Source: CAYMAZ01 sp964388575 (lineage in GTDB: Bacteria; Bacteroidota; Bacteroidia; Bacteroidales; DTU049). From it: a stretch of 64,000 bases of DNA. The position numbers and the translations under genes were made by a program. Every line of letters begins with the position of its first letter. The stretch's first letter is position 1. The DNA is taken from positions 62,001-126,000 of the forward strand of contig CAYMAZ010000001.1 of assembly GCA_964388575.1 (NCBI GenBank), written 5' to 3'. The notes under the pieces are model-generated. The model was not told the DNA's origin and made no database searches. It was given only the letters and a program-made list of their open reading frames with translations. This document shows, piece after piece, positions 60,901 through 64,000 of the stretch.

Positions 60901-63139
60901 TCATCCTGAATATGAGTTTTTGACTGATGCAGAGATCTGTCAGGGATCAGTCTATTCCTGGCGTGGTTTGAATTATGATGTATCCGGAATGTATACAGAC
61001 AGTCTGCAAACAATTCATGGATGTGACAGTGTGTATGTTCTGAATCTGACGGTACATCCGGTTTATGAGTTTATTACAGATGCAGAAATATGTTACGGAG
61101 ACATATATCAGTGGAGAGGGAATGACTACGATTCCTCAGGGACATATTATGACAGTCTTATGACTGCTCATGGTTGCGATAGTGTGTATGTTCTGAACCT
61201 GATTGTTCATCCGGAACATGAATTTATCGCTGATGCCGAAATCTGTGCGGGTGATAGTTATTCATGGAGAGGACAAAGCTACACAGCTTCAGGGACGTAT
61301 TATGACAGTTTGCAGACCATTTACGGCTGTGATAGTGTGTATGTCCTGAATCTGATTGTTTATCCTGAACATGAGTTTGTGACTGATGCAGAGATCTGTC
61401 AGGGATCAGTCTATTCCTGGCGTGGTTTGAATTATGATGTATCCGGAATGTATACAGACAGTCTGCAAACAATTCATGGATGTGACAGTGTGTATGTTCT
61501 GAATCTGACGGTACATCCGGTTTATGAGTTTATTACAGATGCAGAAATATGTTACGGAGACATATATCAGTGGAGAGGGAATGACTACGATTCCTCAGGG
61601 ACATATTATGACAGTCTTATGACTGCTCATGGTTGCGATAGTGTGTATGTTCTGAACCTGATTGTTCATCCGGAACATGAATTTATCGCTGATGCCGAAA
61701 TCTGTGCGGGTGATAGTTATTCATGGAGAGGACAAAGCTACACAGCTTCAGGGACGTATTATGACAGTTTGCAGACCATTTACGGCTGTGATAGTGTGTA
61801 TGTTCTGAATCTGATGGTTCATCCTGAGTATGAGTTTGTGACTTCTGTAACTATTTGCGAAGGAGACGTGTTTGCATGGAGAGGAAATAACTATTCAACA
61901 GGAGGTGTTTATGTTGATAGCCTCCAGGGTGTGTTTGGGTGTGACAGTATATATGTTTTAAATCTGTCAGTCAATCCTTCATATGAATTCACAATTTATG
62001 AAGAAATTTGTGGGGGAGATACCTTCAGTTGGAACGGCAATATATATGATTCGACCGGAACGTATATTGCAAATTATCAGACAATAACAGGATGTGACAG
62101 TATTTACATTCTAAATTTAATAGTTCACCAGTCATATGAATTTATTGAAAATGCAGAAATTTGTCAGGGAGACAATTATAACTGGAAAAGTGATGATTAC
62201 TCTGTAAGTGGAATTTATTACGATAGTTTACAAACAATTCAGGGATGTGACAGCGTATATGTTCTGAACCTGACGGTTAATCCGTCTCATTTATTTGAAA
62301 CATATATTTCTATTTGTGAAGGGGATCAGTATTTCTGGAGAGGTAATGTATATACAACTTCAGGAGTGTATACGGACAGCCTTGTGAGTGATAATCTCTG
62401 CGATAGTGTTTATGTTCTTGATTTATCCGTACATCCAGTTTATGAATTTGTAACAGATGCAGAGATTTGTGAAGGGGAAAAATATACCTGGAAAGGAAGT
62501 ACTTACTCAGTTTCAGGAACATATGAGCTTAATTTTTACACTTTGCATAATTGTGACAGTACCTATATCCTGAATCTTACAGTTCATCAATCTCCCAAGG
62601 CTGGTTTTTATGTTTCTGATAACATTGTTTACGAAGATAATGCAACAATCTATTTTTATGACGAATCACAAGGTGTAAACACTTGGAATTGGGATTTTGG
62701 AACTGGGAATCAACTTGATTATTCTCAGAGTAAGGATCCGATATTTACTTTTCCAGGTGCCGGTGAATATAATGTCATACTATATGTTCAAAACAATCTG
62801 GGATGTATTGATACTGCGAGTGCTCACATACTTGTCAGGCCACTTGTGACAATTTATGTGCCCAATGCTTTCAGTCCCAATGGAGACGGAATCAATGATG
62901 AATTTTATCCTTTCGGACAAAACATAAGCCCCGTAAATTACCGTATGAGTATTTTTGACAGATGGGGAAAACTCGTGTTTTCCTGTAACGATATCAATAT
63001 CCCTTGGGATGGAAGAGTGATGGGAAGCAACGAGAAAGCTCCTCTTGGGATTTATACCTGGATCATTGAATATTCAGATAATGAGGGTTTTGATAATTAT
63101 CAGTATCGTGAAACAGGTATTGTGACACTGATTCAATAA
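57962..63139 (+). CDS. Giant secreted repeat protein with IgGFc-binding-like N-terminus, PKD and T9SS type B C-terminal domain
   Basis: 1725 aa. Signal peptide after a basic extension (KYLFLIIFLFAQSSLMAQ). About residues 45-480 resemble the IgGFc_binding domain (FDTEFWFSAPEVSIGHGDRP, YGLFITATEPVTIYYESSSN). Then six units of about 41 aa of the type VCDSYTWPENGQTYLNSGMY...GCHTEYLNLTV, two divergent units, and twelve consecutive 51-aa units of the type YEFITDAEICYGDIYQWRGN...GCDSVYVLNLIVHPE. Each 51-aa unit has two Cys, probably a disulfide. A PKD domain follows (WNWDFGTGNQLDYSQSKDPI), and the gliding-motility-associated C-terminal domain (VPNAFSPNGDGINDEFYPFG, FDRWGKLVFSC) directs T9SS type B export. 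Likely a long cell-surface adhesin. Confidence 0.9.
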   Translation: MIETLNRKILNIKKISNDFSVKLYSCRKYLFLIIFLFAQSSLMAQFDTEFWFSAPEVSIGHGDRPILLRITSASQSSDVTISQPANPGFLPINISLLPNTSVTVDLTTWIDIIENKPADQVLNYGLFITATEPVTIYYESSSNNNPEIFALKGKNALGKEFFVPMQNYLNNMTNYMPLPYASFDIIATDDNTIVTIVPTTDLEGHPAGIPFNVTLQKGQTYSAKSASHFGVNKPSGTYVTSNKNIAITVKDDTMNGLPFGSCADLGGDQIIPVRMLGMKYIVVPGFLYSPYDQAFIVATQNNTSVSIDGMLVSILNAGETYKHNLNGISASYIETTEPVTVLQLSGFGCEIGASVLPSIECSGSSSVTFTRSTSHPLYITLLVKQGGEGNFLLNGTPGIITPASFTDVPSTGGLWKYAQIEFDLSLIPSGVAQTISNTSSLFHLGMIHGTSTHGCRFGYFSDYAKYHVNIMDANTEFCEGDTLSLISTEILDATYFWTGPGGYYANTREMTLEGLTTLSEGYYFVSGMVDECVIEPDSVYVIVHPDYTSVTDTIICDGDVMTWRGNDFSLAGMYTDSFFTQFGCDSTFVLNLSVNPITSDTVILTECVPYTWPENGQTYTTSGIYAHVTNCHTRYLVLTAIQSTNNTTVLSVCDSYTWPENGQTYLNSGMYETVQGCHTEYLNLTVNPSVVNTTDTIVCDAFYWEITDHLYTASGVYTDVMGCVTEILNLTVIPSTSNTTTLSVCDAYTWSINGQTYTTTGVYSEISGCHTEILDLTVTSSSTNTNVVSACDNYIWPYNNQTYTMSGIYTEVNGCHTEILDLTVNLSEYYLTEADVCEGDVFTWMGNNYIATGTYFFYAYNLDSCLITNELHLTVHPAYDTTTAVSVCDNQLPFIWEGLQLTTSGIYEVTYETSCIFPCDSILRLNLTVNPTYEFLTSDEICDGDFLFWRGRTYVSSGTFYDSLLTAQGCDSIYVLNLMVHPEYEFLTDAEICQGSVYSWRGLNYDVSGMYTDSLQTIHGCDSVYVLNLTVHPVYEFITDAEICYGDIYQWRGNDYDSSGTYYDSLMTAHGCDSVYVLNLIVHPEHEFIADAEICAGDSYSWRGQSYTASGTYYDSLQTIYGCDSVYVLNLIVYPEHEFVTDAEICQGSVYSWRGLNYDVSGMYTDSLQTIHGCDSVYVLNLTVHPVYEFITDAEICYGDIYQWRGNDYDSSGTYYDSLMTAHGCDSVYVLNLIVHPEHEFIADAEICAGDSYSWRGQSYTASGTYYDSLQTIYGCDSVYVLNLMVHPEYEFVTSVTICEGDVFAWRGNNYSTGGVYVDSLQGVFGCDSIYVLNLSVNPSYEFTIYEEICGGDTFSWNGNIYDSTGTYIANYQTITGCDSIYILNLIVHQSYEFIENAEICQGDNYNWKSDDYSVSGIYYDSLQTIQGCDSVYVLNLTVNPSHLFETYISICEGDQYFWRGNVYTTSGVYTDSLVSDNLCDSVYVLDLSVHPVYEFVTDAEICEGEKYTWKGSTYSVSGTYELNFYTLHNCDSTYILNLTVHQSPKAGFYVSDNIVYEDNATIYFYDESQGVNTWNWDFGTGNQLDYSQSKDPIFTFPGAGEYNVILYVQNNLGCIDTASAHILVRPLVTIYVPNAFSPNGDGINDEFYPFGQNISPVNYRMSIFDRWGKLVFSCNDINIPWDGRVMGSNEKAPLGIYTWIIEYSDNEGFDNYQYRETGIVTLIQ
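60921..61344 (+). repeat. Exact direct repeat, copy 1 (424 bp)
   Basis: Identical base for base to 61380-61803 in a reading of the sequence. The period is 459 bp, equal to three 51-codon repeat units, so the duplication is in frame. Confidence 0.92.
61380..61803 (+). repeat. Exact direct repeat, copy 2 (424 bp)
   Basis: Second copy of 60921-61344. The 35 bp between the copies (61345-61379) and the matching bases after copy 2 differ at several positions, which shows where one exchange ended. Confidence 0.92.
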
Positions 63140-63166
63140 TACTCAGTGTGTCACTTATTTTTTTTG

Positions 63167-63174
63167 TAAATTTG
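63167..63174 (+). promoter_or_regulatory. Candidate -7 element ahead of the efflux genes
   Basis: TAAATTTG, full TAnnTTTG match, 25 bp before a small open frame at 63200 and 161 bp before the adaptor ATG at 63336. Confidence 0.5.
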
Positions 63175-63199
63175 TAATTCTTTTCTTTAAACTCATCTT

Positions 63200-63346
63200 A
63201 TGACAGATAAGACCATTTATGCACTGGCCTCATTGTTTTTATTGTGTTGCCTGTTTCAGTTTTATGGTATTTTAAAAGGTGCAATCAGTCGCTTTTTAAA
63301 CAATGTTGTCACTTTAGAACCACAAATAATTAACTATGAATACTAA
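63200..63346 (+). CDS. Possible 48-residue hydrophobic peptide
   Basis: An open frame of 48 codons from ATG 63200 to TAA 63344-63346, beginning MTDKTIYALASLFLLCCLFQ. It has one hydrophobic helix (about 7-24) and a polar tail. It starts 25 bp after a consensus -7 box and overlaps the adaptor gene by 11 bp, a layout that would suit translational coupling. No family likeness is known to me, so it may instead be a non-coding leader. Confidence 0.35.
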   Translation: MTDKTIYALASLFLLCCLFQFYGILKGAISRFLNNVVTLEPQIINYEY

Positions 63347-64000
63347 GATACACTTAATGTTAAAGATGCATTTATTTAAAACATTACGAATTTTCATAAT
63401 TATACCCATCATCTTTTCATGCAGTCAAAAAAAGAATCAGAATCAGCAGACCTCTGAAACAGTTGTTGTTGATGGATATGTGGCTGAATATGAATCGTTT
63501 TCAGATGTCATATATTCAACTGGTGATTTGCTGCCGTTTGAAGAAGTGGAAATCAAAACACCTGTATCCGGAAATGTCGTCAGGATTAATTTTATGGAGG
63601 GGCAATTTGTTCAAAAGGGATTTTTGATTGTTGAAATTGATAACCGTTCATGGACGGCTCAAAAAAGTGGACTGGAAGCAAGGTTGAAAACAGCAGAAAA
63701 TGAATATGAACGTAAAACTGATCTTCATAAGATAGGTGGTGTCAGTCTTGAAGAAGTTGAAAAATCAGAGGCAGAAATGGATGATCTGAAAGCGAAAATA
63801 AGAGAACTTGAGGTGATGATTGATCTGGCTCATATACGTGCTCCTTTCAGTGGACGTCTTGGTATGAGAAATTTCAGCCCGGGAGCTTATCTTACTCAGG
63901 GTCAAATGGTGGTGCGTTTGGTACAGACAGACAAACTCAGAGTAAATTTTACAATTCCCGCAAAATATGCTACTCAGGCTGAAATCGATCAGGAAGTAAA
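63336..64000 (+). CDS. RND efflux periplasmic adaptor (membrane fusion) lipoprotein, 3' end outside window
   Basis: Reads 221 residues to the window edge. Starts at ATG 63336, 63357 or 63366 all lead into a lipoprotein signal ending IIFSC (Cys near 29 from the first ATG). VEIKTPVSGNVVRINFMEGQ and VQKGFLIVEIDNR are the lipoyl domain. A coiled-coil hairpin follows (LEARLKTAENEYERKTDLHK, then VSLEEVEKSEAEMDDLKAKI), then IRAPFSGRLGMRNFSPGAYL, the AcrA/MexA-type barrel entry. It should link an inner-membrane RND pump to an outer-membrane channel; the pump gene presumably lies beyond 64000. Confidence 0.92.
   Translation, partial: MNTKIHLMLKMHLFKTLRIFIIIPIIFSCSQKKNQNQQTSETVVVDGYVAEYESFSDVIYSTGDLLPFEEVEIKTPVSGNVVRINFMEGQFVQKGFLIVEIDNRSWTAQKSGLEARLKTAENEYERKTDLHKIGGVSLEEVEKSEAEMDDLKAKIRELEVMIDLAHIRAPFSGRLGMRNFSPGAYLTQGQMVVRLVQTDKLRVNFTIPAKYATQAEIDQEV

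Noticed and set aside
60741..61472. Two nearly identical minus-strand open frames inside the giant protein gene
   Set aside because: They mirror the exact 424-bp duplication of the coding strand and have no family features.
60770..62600. Regular repeats considered as a CRISPR array
   Set aside because: The period is 153 bp, repeats are coding throughout and there are no short unique spacers or cas genes.

Overview
The window is a low-GC (roughly 37% by eye) chromosomal segment of a Bacteroidota bacterium. The signs are a Bacteroides-type batA-E operon, a protein ending in a type IX secretion (T9SS type B) sorting domain, CarboxypepD_reg/beta-barrel outer-membrane proteins, DUF4783-nadC and BlaI-M56-TonB pairs, a 287-aa primary sigma factor, and many Bacteroidota-type promoters (-7 TAnnTTTG, in places with TTTG about 20-23 bp upstream). 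Three runs of exactly ten N (2452-2461, 9161-9170, 27498-27507) are placeholder assembly gaps, so this is a draft or metagenome-derived scaffold. I saw no tRNA, rRNA, CRISPR array, insertion sequence or prophage.

Layout. 1-974: partial photolyase, divergent from RNase R (1025-3319). 3493-5919: outer-membrane beta-barrel receptor. 5939-7723: PiT phosphate transporter and Rex redox regulator. 7765-13657 (minus): a tightly overlapping four-gene cassette, a LysM protein with a degenerate lytic-transglycosylase domain, two SGNH-hydrolase-like proteins and an MBOAT O-acyltransferase, best read as an envelope polymer O-acylation system. 13913-15143: a beta-barrel protein behind a 24-bp palindrome, then a small secreted protein. 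15205-23777 (minus): an eight-gene moxR-DUF58-BatD-like-batA-batB-batC-batD-batE operon. 23970-28298 (minus): 10TM metal exporter-like protein with a cupin, a Sua5/YciO/YrdC protein, NAD(P)HX repair enzyme, CCC-motif and DUF2752 membrane proteins. 28387-32995 (plus): ruvX, def, a TPR lipoprotein, DUF5063, a thioredoxin-like protein and a lipoprotein. 33238-35909: dnaK and rplS, each with a clear terminator. 36074-39917: small membrane protein, mutL and two tandem rhomboids, the second lacking the catalytic serine. 39973-45829: SDR oxidoreductase, glycosyltransferase-39-like protein, endonuclease/exonuclease/phosphatase protein and uvrB. 45882-45996: a cluster of short palindromes. 46105-48990: yihY-nadC-DUF4783 and an SRPBCC protein. 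49212-53192: a DUF255 thioredoxin-fold protein, a MORN-like protein and a BlaI/M56-TonB pair with two 16-bp operator-like palindromes. 53453-55720: RRM RNA-binding protein, primary sigma factor and a membrane protein. 55760-63139: two divergent secreted proteins sharing one 51-residue repeat family, one of them 1725 aa with an exact 424-bp internal duplication. 63336-64000: start of an RND efflux adaptor.

Most of the window is housekeeping (DNA repair, translation, stress, NAD metabolism) mixed with envelope biology. The parts most worth a second look are the O-acylation cassette with its apparently dead transglycosylase, the active/inactive rhomboid pair, the paired operators in front of the BlaI-like repressor, the 24-bp palindrome before the 13913 gene, the shared repeat module between the two large secreted proteins, and a MutL whose endonuclease motif is altered.
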